This document shows, one piece after another, positions 35,033-48,112 of a DNA stretch of 64,000 bases. The notes under the pieces are model-generated. The model saw nothing but the letters and a program-made list of their open reading frames with translations, was not told the origin of the DNA and did not search any database. The position numbers and the translations under genes were made by a program. The DNA is from Paucilactobacillus hokkaidonensis JCM 18461 (GTDB lineage Bacteria > Bacillota > Bacilli > Lactobacillales > Lactobacillaceae): assembly GCF_000829395.1 (NCBI RefSeq), contig NZ_AP014680.1:310001-374000 (forward strand). Direction: 5' to 3'. Each line of letters starts with the position of its first letter. The stretch's first letter is position 1.

Positions 35033-35761
35033 ATGGAACAAGCATTGCAGGATAAACGAATATTAGTTTTAGGCGGGACCTCCGGATTAGGTAAGCAAAT
35101 AAGTGTTCAATCACTAGTGGCTGGTGCTAATGTGACGGTTATTGGTCGTAATAAAACACGCTTGAATAAGGCGGTACGAGATTTAAACGTAGTTAGTCCA
35201 CAGGTGACTGGCGAATCATTTGATGTTAGTGATCAAAGGGCATTCAAACAGTTTTTGAATGGAACAACTAAATTTGATCACATAGTTTCGATGCTTGGAG
35301 GTGCAATGGGTGGAGGCTTTTTAAGCTCATCGGTTGCAGAAATTCGAGCAGCAATTGAACAAAAATTTTTCGTTAATTTAATAATTGCACAAACGGTGGT
35401 GCCATATTTAAATGAGTATGGGAGCTTGATCTTTACTGGTGGAGCAGGTGGACATCCATATGATGCTTCAGGAGCGATTATTGGCAATCAGGCAATTAAG
35501 ACCATGGTGGAAGGATTAGCGGTGGAAGCTGCACCAAAAATTCGGGTGAATGCAGTTGCTCCAACTTGGACACCAACTGGTTTATGGCGTGAACTTGACC
35601 AACAGAATCTAAAGGCAAACGAAGTTGGTATGATTAGCCAAATCCCATTAAAGCGGGTTTCAAAACCGCAAGAAGTGGCCAGTGCATACCTGTTTTTAAT
35701 GCAGAATAAGTTTGTGACCGGGCAAGTAATCAATGTTGATGGTGGTATTTCGGTTAATTAG
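35033..35761 (+). CDS. SDR-family protein lacking the YxxxK catalytic pair
   Basis: The 242-aa Rossmann protein has the cofactor motif LGGTSGLGK and the SDR C terminus QVINVDGGISVN. Where classical SDRs carry YxxxK, this one reads GAIIGNQAIKTM; in my alignment Tyr and Lys are replaced by Ala and Asn. NNAG is also altered (MLGGAMGG). It may bind NAD(P) without classical catalysis. It is probably co-transcribed with the Nudix gene. Confidence 0.78.
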   Translation: MEQALQDKRILVLGGTSGLGKQISVQSLVAGANVTVIGRNKTRLNKAVRDLNVVSPQVTGESFDVSDQRAFKQFLNGTTKFDHIVSMLGGAMGGGFLSSSVAEIRAAIEQKFFVNLIIAQTVVPYLNEYGSLIFTGGAGGHPYDASGAIIGNQAIKTMVEGLAVEAAPKIRVNAVAPTWTPTGLWRELDQQNLKANEVGMISQIPLKRVSKPQEVASAYLFLMQNKFVTGQVINVDGGISVN

Positions 35762-36054
35762 TTTATGAAAATATAAAAAATTATTTGGATTTTTAGCGTT
35801 TCAATACTGCCAAAATAAGGTCAACTGGTTTTTTCAGTGGTTTCGTTTCTGATTTTTATTTAAAGTATTTGTAATCGGATGGGTAAAGCAAGCTTGATTA
35901 TTGAAGTTATTATGACTAAACCATAAGGAATTGTTGAATTATAGATCAGAATTGGTCGTAGAAATATATTTTGTGATACAATGCGTCTATTGTGTTTTTT
36001 AGAACCAACTAAGTAAAAGTAGAAGTCAATTATTGATTTCAGATGGGTGGAATT

Positions 36055-37083
36055 ATGGAGAAAGAGAAGAAGAACTTTTCAGCCAAACAATTTGTTGGTG
36101 AAATAAAGGATCGTTTGAAAGGCCGATATGCACAGACGTTGGGTGCATTATTGGGAATATCTGTCATTTCAATTGCAGTTTTAGCAGGAGCAGCCTATTT
36201 ATGTTTTTGGGTATTCCGGATGCTAGTGTATAGCGTAATGATGATGATGTACGGTATGACTACCAGTAGTTCTCTCATGATGGAAGGATTATTTTTGGTT
36301 GCAACAATTATACTTTATATTGTAGTGGCATTTTGTGTTCGCTATATTTTCACGGCAGTGACATTTAAGTTTCAGGATGTTGTGCGAGACGATGATGCCC
36401 ATGTCGGATTTGGCACTATTTACCAAAACTTTAAGCAAATCAGAAAGTTACAATTGATCAGATTGTGGCTTTGGACTGGGTTATTCATGTTCCTATGGCA
36501 AATTGTTCCAGATATTATTGCTAGTTTCTTTAGTGGCAGTCTTGCATTTATAGCAGTGCTTGTTCGCTTAATCGCTGTAGGAATCATGATTTGGAAGGGT
36601 GTTGAGTATTCTCAATCATTATTCTTATATCGTGAAGAACAACCCAAGTTCTTAGGGCAATCATTACGCCATGCCCTGACTGCTAGTCGTCGATTCATGG
36701 GTGGTCGTAAATGGAACTATATCTGGATGATGATTGTTGTGATTGTGCCACTTATTTTGTGGAGTGCAATCTGGGGTGGAATTACGTATTTTGGCGTTTA
36801 CACATGGATCCCAGCAATTATCTATATTGCTCCAATTATTTTGATTTTAGGAATCTGGGCTTATTTACCAGTAATGTTTATTGCTGGCCCGGTCTACTAT
36901 GAAATGAATAAAGAAAATGTTGATCTTGATAAGGCATTTACTAAGACATTCTTACCTGAAGAAAAATTAATTCAACAAAATTTACCAGCGATTAACCGTA
37001 AGAAGGTTAGCGTTAATAATGTGGCTGAAGAAAAAGTTGCTGATGAAAAGCAATCAACTGATGAGGCTCCTGATAAGAAGTAA
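36055..37083 (+). CDS. DUF975-like polytopic membrane protein
   Basis: The 342-aa product has about six membrane segments, with a conserved-looking central LRHALTASRRFMGGRKWNYI between helices and a charged Lys/Glu-rich C-terminal tail (last 60 residues). It resembles DUF975 membrane proteins, but the match is by pattern only. Function unknown. ATG 36055 follows GGGTGG. The preceding 290 bp hold no gene; a TACAAT-type -10 near 35980 is possible. Confidence 0.7.
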   Translation: MEKEKKNFSAKQFVGEIKDRLKGRYAQTLGALLGISVISIAVLAGAAYLCFWVFRMLVYSVMMMMYGMTTSSSLMMEGLFLVATIILYIVVAFCVRYIFTAVTFKFQDVVRDDDAHVGFGTIYQNFKQIRKLQLIRLWLWTGLFMFLWQIVPDIIASFFSGSLAFIAVLVRLIAVGIMIWKGVEYSQSLFLYREEQPKFLGQSLRHALTASRRFMGGRKWNYIWMMIVVIVPLILWSAIWGGITYFGVYTWIPAIIYIAPIILILGIWAYLPVMFIAGPVYYEMNKENVDLDKAFTKTFLPEEKLIQQNLPAINRKKVSVNNVAEEKVADEKQSTDEAPDKK

Positions 37084-37096
37084 AGATTAATAAATT

Positions 37097-37140
37097 AAAA
37101 TGGATTGTCACTGACTGTAGGGTCAGGACAATCCATTTTT
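37097..37140 (+). terminator. Rho-independent terminator
   Basis: AAAATGGATTGTC pairs with GACAATCCATTTT, followed by T. Confidence 0.88.
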
Positions 37141-37151
37141 GCATTCTAGAA

Positions 37152-37283
37152 TAAACGTGCTCGCGACCGTAGATGACTACATGTAACAACAAAATAACAT
37201 TGACGAATGGTTACAGGACCAACCATTCGTCAATGTTATTTTACCGTTACACTCCGTCATCTAACCACGGTCGCTCACACTCG
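37152..37283 (-). repeat. palindromic intergenic element, copy A10
   Basis: It runs from TAAACGTGCTCGCGACCG to CACTCG. The core pairs ATAACATTGACGAATGGTT with AACCATTCGTCAATGTTAT, with the GTAACAACAAAA and TTTTACCGTTACACTCC blocks. It lies 3 bases beyond the stop of the deoxyribosyltransferase gene. Confidence 0.86.
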
Positions 37284-37286
37284 TAT

Positions 37287-37763
37287 TTAAAATACCTTCA
37301 TATCTGTCCAATGAGTTGGTAAATTATTGAAATCATATTCTTCTAATCCAGCCTTTATTTTATCACCGGTGAACATGGCGGTGTGTGAACGGGCTAACAT
37401 CAGGTTTAGTTCGTTTTCTGGGTTAAATTGAACCATCACGACGGGGATGCTCCATGCCCAAGCTGCACCAATTTCGAAAATTGTACCAGCATCTGGTTCT
37501 AAATTGTTTTCTTCATATTTGTAATCTAAAATACCTACCACGACATCTGCACGTTTGACCTGACGCATGTCTGTTGCAAAAACAGAATCTTGCCATTCGT
37601 GTGATGCAAACGGTAATGTTTCTTCTTGATGTTCTTGTGGATTATAAATTTCAGTAGCATCGATTGAACTGTTTTGTCTCAGTGCGGCTGTTACAATATC
37701 AATGCGTTCTTTTTGTTGATCAGAGAAAAATGGGCTTGCAAGATAAACTTTATTTTTATACAT
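37287..37763 (-). CDS. nucleoside 2-deoxyribosyltransferase
   Basis: The 158-aa product has the N-deoxyribosyltransferase layout: YLASPFFSDQQKERID at the start, DMRQVKRADVVVGILDY, the catalytic Glu in DAGTIFEIGAAWAW, and a C-terminal segment LMLARSHTAMF. It swaps bases between deoxynucleosides in salvage. GAGGTG precedes ATG 37763; the ATG at 37775 overlaps that site. Confidence 0.87.
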   Translation of the reverse strand: MYKNKVYLASPFFSDQQKERIDIVTAALRQNSSIDATEIYNPQEHQEETLPFASHEWQDSVFATDMRQVKRADVVVGILDYKYEENNLEPDAGTIFEIGAAWAWSIPVVMVQFNPENELNLMLARSHTAMFTGDKIKAGLEEYDFNNLPTHWTDMKVF

Positions 37764-37870
37764 ATGGCACCTCATTAAATATATTTTTTTGTTACTACTA
37801 GTGTAACTAATTTGATCGAGGAATACGATATTGACTTTTACAACGAGCTTGTTTTTTAGCTTTTTGACGG

Positions 37871-37910
37871 CGATTACTATTTGTTACCTAGCGTTGCAAA
37901 TAGTAAATCG
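37871..37910. other. unexplained hairpin in a 460-bp gap
   Basis: CGATTACTATTTG pairs with CAAATAGTAAATCG with one bulged base. No T tract follows on either strand. The AT-rich gap 37764-38226 otherwise shows only the inverted repeat at 38144. Confidence 0.5.
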
Positions 37911-38143
37911 TTGTTCTCTAATGTTTGATGTTTCAATTTCATCTAAAAAATGCTACCGAATTACTCTTAGTTATTTCAAATTTAATGCCTGTTTTTACTA
38001 AATAATTCAATTATTGTAATAGCTATTTAATTAGTTTGGTCATAGATAATGAACCAAAACGAACAAGTATCAACACCTTAACGATAATTTCTTATAACAT
38101 GTATAGACCAAATCTAATCATTATTATTATTTTTAACAATATA

Positions 38144-38172
38144 AGTTCATAAAATCGTCACATTTATGAACT
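38144..38172 (+). promoter_or_regulatory. 10-bp inverted repeat upstream of the DUF2187-like gene
   Basis: AGTTCATAAA-N9-TTTATGAACT is a perfect inverted repeat 55 bases before the ATG. It is a likely operator, or a short leader hairpin. Confidence 0.55.
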
Positions 38173-38226
38173 AATATATTGCTTATAGACATGATAAGAA
38201 AAAATAAAATTATGAGGTGAATTACT

Positions 38227-38478
38227 ATGTGGTTAGAAAAAGAATGCAAATACGATCGATTCCAAGTAACTTGTAACCAATGCCCAATGATTAATCGTGG
38301 GTTCCAAGGTCAAGTGGTCAAAGAGTATGAGAATACGTATTTGATTGAATTGAATATGGATACAATTTGTGCAAAGGATCGTCAAGGATTAATGCGCATT
38401 CCAGAATTTAACGGACGCGTGGTAATCGGCAAAAAGTATATCCGAACACTGACAGAGCGACAACAAAACTTAGCGTAA
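38227..38478 (+). CDS. DUF2187-like small protein (83 aa)
   Basis: A small, probably KOW-like beta protein with FQGQVVKEYENTYLIEL and the ending RVVIGKKYIRTL, like DUF2187 proteins. It also has a CNQC pair plus two more Cys, so metal binding is possible. GAGGTG precedes ATG. It is monocistronic, with an inverted-repeat operator upstream. Function unknown. Confidence 0.7.
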   Translation: MWLEKECKYDRFQVTCNQCPMINRGFQGQVVKEYENTYLIELNMDTICAKDRQGLMRIPEFNGRVVIGKKYIRTLTERQQNLA

Positions 38479-38495
38479 TAGTTTTTTAAGTAACG

Positions 38496-38760
38496 TTGAC
38501 TTTTGAATGACAATCCTTTAAAATTTGGACTATTAAATGAGCAATGAAATAAGATAGTAGAAACTGATCTGGACAGACAGGAATCTAGCGGGATTGAAAG
38601 TTAGGCAAAGATAAGTTTTGAATTACAGTTATGGAGTTCATTATAACGGGTCGTTGCGTTAAAGACGGAGAGTGGAAAATAATTATATTTTCAATTCAAG
38701 GTGGTAACGCGGAAAATTCGTCCCTGATTTCAATTAGAAATCAGGGATTTTTTTGACCCA
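38496..38760 (+). promoter_or_regulatory. tyrS promoter and T-box riboswitch
   Basis: Promoter TTGACT-17 bp-TAAAAT (38496-38524). The leader contains the T-box sequence AAGGTGGTAACGCGG (38699-38712) and ends in a terminator TCCCTGATTT/AAATCAGGGA plus T7 (38721-38754). A UAC codon in GAATTACAG (near 38625) is the probable tyrosine specifier. Uncharged tRNA-Tyr would favour the antiterminator. Confidence 0.9.
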
Positions 38761-38781
38761 TAAAATATTAGGAGGATTGTT

Positions 38782-40038
38782 ATGAACATTGTTGACGAAT
38801 TAAAATGGCGCGGGGCAGTGAACCAGACTACGGATGAGCAAGATTTACGAGCACTAACGGATGAAAAGAAAATTGGACTATATTGCGGAGTGGATCCAAC
38901 CGGTGATAGTTTGCATATTGGTCATCTGATCCCATTTATGATGTTAAAAAGATTTCAATTACAAGGTCATCACCCAGTGATTGTTATCGGGGGTGGAACA
39001 GGTGCTATCGGAGATCCGTCTGGTAAAAATTCTGAACGAGTTTTGCAAACGATGGATCAAGTGCAGCATAATAAAGAAGCATTAACGGCACAGATGGAAA
39101 ACTTGTTTGGTACGGATAACTTCAGAATTGTCGACAACTATGATTGGCTTTCAAAGCTGTCACTATTAGATTTTTTGCGTGATTACGGTAAACTTTTTAA
39201 TGTGAATACAATGCTTAATAAGGAAGTGGTTGCCACTCGGTTAGAGGTTGGTATTTCATTCACTGAATTTACTTACCAAATTTTACAGTCAATCGATTAT
39301 CTCCACCTATATCAGCATGAGGATGTCCAACTACAGGTGGGCGGAGCTGATCAATGGGGGAATATCACTGCTGGAATTGATCTAATCCATAAAATTGAAG
39401 GTGCTGATGCTAGAGCTCATGCACTAACGATTCCATTAATGTTAAAAGCAGATGGTACCAAATTTGGGAAGACTGCTGGCGGAGCTATCTGGCTTGATCC
39501 AGAAAAAACTACGCCATATGAATTTTATCAATTTTGGATTAATCAAGACGATCGCGATGTAATTAAGTATTTAAAATACTTTACTTTCTTATCTGAAGAT
39601 GAAATAAAAGCACTACAACAAGAAGTGAACAATCAGCCAGAAAAACGTGTGGCACAGCGACGACTGGCACAAGAAGTAACCAAATTTGTCCATGGAAAAC
39701 AAGCTGTGATAGAAGCAGAACATATTACACAAGCTTTGTTTTCAGGAGAAGTAGCCGACTTAAGCGTTGATGAAATTGAGCAAGGATTTAAAAACATGCC
39801 ATCAGTGCAAGTTAATGGTGAGACTAAAAATATCGTTCTATGGTTAGTTGATGATACCAAGATTGAGCCATCTAGAAGACAAGCTCGTGAGGATGTTAAA
39901 AATGGGGCAATTCGAATTAATGGTGAAAAGATAACTGATTTGGAAGCTGATATTAATCCAGCAGACCATTTTGACGGTAAATTTGTGATTGTTAGGCGAG
40001 GTAAAAAGAAGTACTTTTTAGTTCGAATTAATAAATAG
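38782..40038 (+). CDS. tyrS: tyrosyl-tRNA synthetase
   Basis: The 418-aa class I synthetase has GVDPTGDSLHIGHL (HIGH motif), GGADQWGNI, KFGKT (KMSKS equivalent) and a C-terminal S4 domain (SRRQAREDVKNGAIRINGEK). It charges tRNA-Tyr in the cytosol. AGGAGG precedes ATG. Expression is controlled by the T-box leader. Confidence 0.96.
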   Translation: MNIVDELKWRGAVNQTTDEQDLRALTDEKKIGLYCGVDPTGDSLHIGHLIPFMMLKRFQLQGHHPVIVIGGGTGAIGDPSGKNSERVLQTMDQVQHNKEALTAQMENLFGTDNFRIVDNYDWLSKLSLLDFLRDYGKLFNVNTMLNKEVVATRLEVGISFTEFTYQILQSIDYLHLYQHEDVQLQVGGADQWGNITAGIDLIHKIEGADARAHALTIPLMLKADGTKFGKTAGGAIWLDPEKTTPYEFYQFWINQDDRDVIKYLKYFTFLSEDEIKALQQEVNNQPEKRVAQRRLAQEVTKFVHGKQAVIEAEHITQALFSGEVADLSVDEIEQGFKNMPSVQVNGETKNIVLWLVDDTKIEPSRRQAREDVKNGAIRINGEKITDLEADINPADHFDGKFVIVRRGKKKYFLVRINK

Positions 40039-40052
40039 AGATTATTGATAAC

Positions 40053-40090
40053 AGATGAACACCTTTAAATAGGGATTCATCTATTTTTTT
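40053..40090 (+). terminator. Rho-independent terminator after tyrS
   Basis: AGATGAA pairs with TTCATCT, then A and T7. Confidence 0.75.
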
Positions 40091-40111
40091 GAAAAAAGTT
40101 TTATAAATTAC

Positions 40112-40140
40112 TTGACGTTTATTAACTCAATCTGTATAGT
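40112..40140 (+). promoter_or_regulatory. rRNA operon promoter P1
   Basis: TTGACG, 17 bp, TATAGT. Confidence 0.8.
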
Positions 40141-40203
40141 TATACTCTGTTGTCGCGAACGTGTTTACAACTTTCACGGATAATAAATATCTAAGAAAAG
40201 TTG

Positions 40204-40232
40204 TTGACATTCAAATGGCAGCATGTTATAGT
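40204..40232 (+). promoter_or_regulatory. rRNA operon promoter P2
   Basis: TTGACA, 17 bp, TATAGT; strong consensus promoter about 180 bp before 16S. Confidence 0.85.
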
Positions 40233-40410
40233 TAATAATGTTGTCGCATGAGATATATAGCGACAAAGTAGACCTTTGAAAACTGAACAAAGTTTCGACA
40301 AATCAAATGTGTAGGGTCCTTAAATTTTAACGATTTAAGGCAAGTAACATTTGCGAAGTCAATTCGCTTAAAGTAATAAAAACAGATAAAGAGCTAACAA
40401 GCTTTTCATT

Positions 40411-41996
<1,586 letters not shown>

Positions 41997-42212
41997 ATAA
42001 AACGGAACCTACACATCTTGTTGAAACTTTGTTTAGTTTTGAGAGGTCTACTCTCAAATTTGTACTTTGAAAACTAAATAATATCGAAATATTTTTTTAC
42101 AAAACAACCGAGAACACCGCGTTATTTGAGTTTTTTAATTAAGTTTTTATCGCATGTTATACTCAATTAGCCAGGTGGTTAGGCCAGCACTTCGTGCTGG
42201 TATGATCATCAA

Positions 42213-45137
<2,925 letters not shown>

Positions 45138-45233
45138 CAAAGTGGTGGAGTAGGTTGGTAAAAAAATCGATATTATTTAGTTTTGAGAGCGCAAGTTCTC
45201 ATCATAGTTATAGCTATGAATAAGCACCATAAG

Positions 45234-45350
45234 TGTGGCGGCGATGGCCAGAAGGATACACCTGTTCCCATGCCGAACACAGAAGTTAAGCTTCTGAGCG
45301 CCGATAGTAGTTGGGGGATCGCTCCCTGCGAGGATAGGACGTTGCCATGC
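45234..45350 (+). rRNA. rrf: 5S ribosomal RNA
   Basis: About 117 nt, starting TGTGGCGGCGATGGCCAGAAG and containing the conserved CCCATGCCGAACACAGAAG. No tRNA cluster follows. Confidence 0.95.
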
Positions 45351-45356
45351 AATCTT

Positions 45357-45388
45357 AGGTATGAATCTTTTGATTCATACCTTTTTTT
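45357..45388 (+). terminator. rRNA operon terminator
   Basis: AGGTATGAATC/GATTCATACCT with a TTTT loop, then T7. Confidence 0.92.
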
Positions 45389-45469
45389 GTTGCTTTAATT
45401 TTTATTTATTCCATTGTTAAATTAGAATGTTAAATTAGAAAAAATTTATATGTTTTTCTAATCAGTTAA

Positions 45470-45499
45470 TTGGTATTCAGTTCTCAAGACAGATATAAT
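45470..45499 (+). promoter_or_regulatory. promoter of the OpuB/EgtUV-type operon
   Basis: TTGGTA, 18 bp, TATAAT, 47 bases before the start codon. Confidence 0.65.
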
Positions 45500-45545
45500 C
45501 AAAGCTAGTGATATTTGATTATAATAGGAAGTTCAGGTTTATATA

Positions 45546-47066
45546 ATGCAAACTTTAATACACACTTTAGTTCAACGTAGATCTGATTTGATTCAGGCGC
45601 TATGGCAACATTTAGGAATTTCAGTAATTTCTCTATTAATTGCAATGGCAATCGCGATTCCATTGGCAATTTGGGTGGAGAAGCATGATCGTTTAGCGAA
45701 TATTATGCTACAAATAACTAGTGTTTTACAAACAATTCCGTCGTTGGCGTTACTTGGATTGTTAATTCCATTTGTGGGAATCGGTTCAGTGCCGGCCGTT
45801 ATTGCACTTGTGGTGTACGCCCTATTACCTATTTTTCAGAACACATATATCGGAATACAAGAAATTGATCCATCGATTGAAGAAGCAGCTGATGCTTTTG
45901 GAATGTCACGAATGCGTAAATTAGTGAAGGTTGAATTGCCAATCGCTATGCCTGTAATTATTTCAGGGATTCGAACAGCTCTAGTGATGATCATTGGGAC
46001 GGCAACGTTAGCTGCATTGATTGGCGCTGGTGGACTTGGTACATTTATTTTATTAGGAATTGATCGTAATAATACGTCGCTAGTATTGATTGGTGCGATT
46101 GCATCAGCAGCACTAGCTTTGATTTTAAGCTATTTAATTCATGTTTTACAACGAGTAAAAATCCGGTACTCTTTAATTACCCTGGCAGTTATTTTGTTAG
46201 GCTTTATAGGTTACGGTTCATATAAGGTGATTGATCAACCTGCTGACGAAGTTGTAATTGCTGGTAAGCTTGGTTCAGAGCCTGATATTTTAATTAATAT
46301 GTATAAGGAACTAATTGAAGATGATTCAAACGTTAAAGTAACATTGAAGCCGGATTTTGGTAAAACGAGTTTTTTATTTAGTGCACTTCGAAATAATCAA
46401 ATTGATATCTATCCTGAATTTACCGGGACAGTGTTGGAAAGTTTAGTTAAAGTTAATTCTTCTGAAACAAAGAATCTATCACAGCAACAGACTTATCAAC
46501 TAGCAAAACGAAAGCTGGCCAGTCAATATCACCTAAAGTATTTGAAACCGATGAAATACAATAATACCTATGCTTTAGCAGTAACTAAAAAGTTTGCTGA
46601 GGAAAACGGCTTGAAAGATATTAGTGACTTATCAGGAATTCAGGATAAAATTAAGGCTGGGATGACCCTAGAATTTATTGATCGTTCGGATGGCTTAAGG
46701 GGTGTAAAGAAATTATATGGATTAACCTTTACACCACAATCGATGAGTCCTGATCTTCGCTATGGTGCATTGCATGATGGTAAGGTCAATTTAGTTGACG
46801 CTTATTCAACCGATAGTCAGTTAAGGCAATACAATTTAGTCACTTTAAAGGATAATAAAAACCTATTTCCAGCTTATCAAGGCGCACCATTAATGAGCGA
46901 AAAGTTGGCTAAAAAACATCCAGAAATTGTTACATCACTCAATAAGCTAAGTAACAAGATAAGTGAAAAACAAATGCGGGAAATGAATTATCAGGTCAAC
47001 GTGTTGAAACGGTCGCCTAAAACGGTGGCTCATGAATATTTAATTCAGCATCATTTATTAAAGTAG
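45546..47066 (+). CDS. ABC permease fused to substrate-binding domain (OpuB/EgtU-type)
   Basis: The 506-aa product has an N-terminal permease domain of about five helices with the EAA loop (EEAADAFGMSRMRKL), a sixth helix, then a C-terminal OpuAC-like binding domain (about 225-506; GSEPDILINMYKEL, DIYPEFTGTVLESL, VDAYSTDSQLRQYNL). This fusion is known for glycine betaine/carnitine/choline importers and for the ergothioneine importer EgtU. The substrate cannot be decided by eye. It forms an operon with the ATPase gene 12 bases downstream. Confidence 0.9.
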   Translation: MQTLIHTLVQRRSDLIQALWQHLGISVISLLIAMAIAIPLAIWVEKHDRLANIMLQITSVLQTIPSLALLGLLIPFVGIGSVPAVIALVVYALLPIFQNTYIGIQEIDPSIEEAADAFGMSRMRKLVKVELPIAMPVIISGIRTALVMIIGTATLAALIGAGGLGTFILLGIDRNNTSLVLIGAIASAALALILSYLIHVLQRVKIRYSLITLAVILLGFIGYGSYKVIDQPADEVVIAGKLGSEPDILINMYKELIEDDSNVKVTLKPDFGKTSFLFSALRNNQIDIYPEFTGTVLESLVKVNSSETKNLSQQQTYQLAKRKLASQYHLKYLKPMKYNNTYALAVTKKFAEENGLKDISDLSGIQDKIKAGMTLEFIDRSDGLRGVKKLYGLTFTPQSMSPDLRYGALHDGKVNLVDAYSTDSQLRQYNLVTLKDNKNLFPAYQGAPLMSEKLAKKHPEIVTSLNKLSNKISEKQMREMNYQVNVLKRSPKTVAHEYLIQHHLLK

Positions 47067-47078
47067 GGAGGTGTGAAT

Positions 47079-48047
47079 ATGGCTGAAGCGTTACTTAAGT
47101 TTGATCATGTTGGGAAGTCGTTTGATGGCAAGCAGGTAATTAAAGATTTTAATTTGGAAGTTCATAAAGGTGAATTGTTAGTATTAGTGGGTGCGTCTGG
47201 GTCCGGTAAGACAACAACCCTAAAGATGGTTAATCAATTAGAACGGCCAACAGATGGTGATATTTATTATCATGATAAACAGATTAAGGACTATAACGTA
47301 CAAGAATTACGCTGGAACATCGGATATGTGCTTCAACAGATTGCCTTGTTTCCAACTATGACAGTGGCACAAAATATTCGTGTTATTCCAGAAATGAAAA
47401 AAATGCGAAAATCTGAAATCGATGAAACGGTCACCCGCTTGTTACAAGGCGTTGATCTTGATCCTAAAAAATATGCTAATCGATTTCCGCGAGAGTTATC
47501 AGGAGGTGAGCAGCAGCGGGTTGGAATTTTACGGGCCTTGGCTTCTAGTCCGGATGTTGTGCTGATGGATGAACCTTTTAGTGCGTTAGATCCGATTTCA
47601 CGGACTTCTTTACAAAATTTGGTTCTAAGACTTCACGATGAATTGAAAAATACAATTATTTTTGTGACACATGACATGGACGAGGCACTCAAAGTTGGAG
47701 ATCGAATTGCGATTATGAGTAATGGTAATTTAGTTCAGGTTGATACTCCAGAACAAATTGCCCAGCATCCGATTAATGATTTTGTTGCTAGTTTTTTTGC
47801 CTCAGCACGTGCAAAAAATATATATGACATTTATTTAGGCCGAGTTGGTATGGATGGCTATTATCAAGACCATGTGGATACTGCCGATATCGTACCATTA
47901 AATGGAGATGCTACTATCCGTGATGGGTTACAAGCATTAAGTGACCATGACGCAATTCAGGTCAATGATCGTGAAAGTGGTCGGGTTAAAGGATATTTGG
48001 ATCGTGTTGCCATTATTCGCTACCTAAGTGAACATGAACGGGCATAA
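47079..48047 (+). CDS. ABC ATP-binding protein of the OpuCA/EgtV type
   Basis: The 322-aa ATPase has Walker A VGASGSGKTTT, signature LSGGEQQRVGILRAL, Walker B VVLMDEPFSALD and VTHDMDEA. The C-terminal region (about 250-322) is a single CBS-like domain (TIRDGLQALSDHDAIQVND), shorter than the paired CBS of OpuCA. ATG 47079 is favoured over GTG 47073 by GGGAGG spacing. It energises the fused permease upstream. Confidence 0.9.
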   Translation: MAEALLKFDHVGKSFDGKQVIKDFNLEVHKGELLVLVGASGSGKTTTLKMVNQLERPTDGDIYYHDKQIKDYNVQELRWNIGYVLQQIALFPTMTVAQNIRVIPEMKKMRKSEIDETVTRLLQGVDLDPKKYANRFPRELSGGEQQRVGILRALASSPDVVLMDEPFSALDPISRTSLQNLVLRLHDELKNTIIFVTHDMDEALKVGDRIAIMSNGNLVQVDTPEQIAQHPINDFVASFFASARAKNIYDIYLGRVGMDGYYQDHVDTADIVPLNGDATIRDGLQALSDHDAIQVNDRESGRVKGYLDRVAIIRYLSEHERA

Positions 48048-48112
48048 TTATAGGTAAATACTAAAGTTAGTGTTACCGTGACGTTAAACAGATAAATATG
48101 GAGGTATGCAAA

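Noticed and set aside
42183-42212. CCAGCACTTCGTGCTGG hairpin in the 16S-23S spacer as a terminator
   Set aside because: No T tract follows and 23S starts directly after it; it fits an rRNA processing structure.
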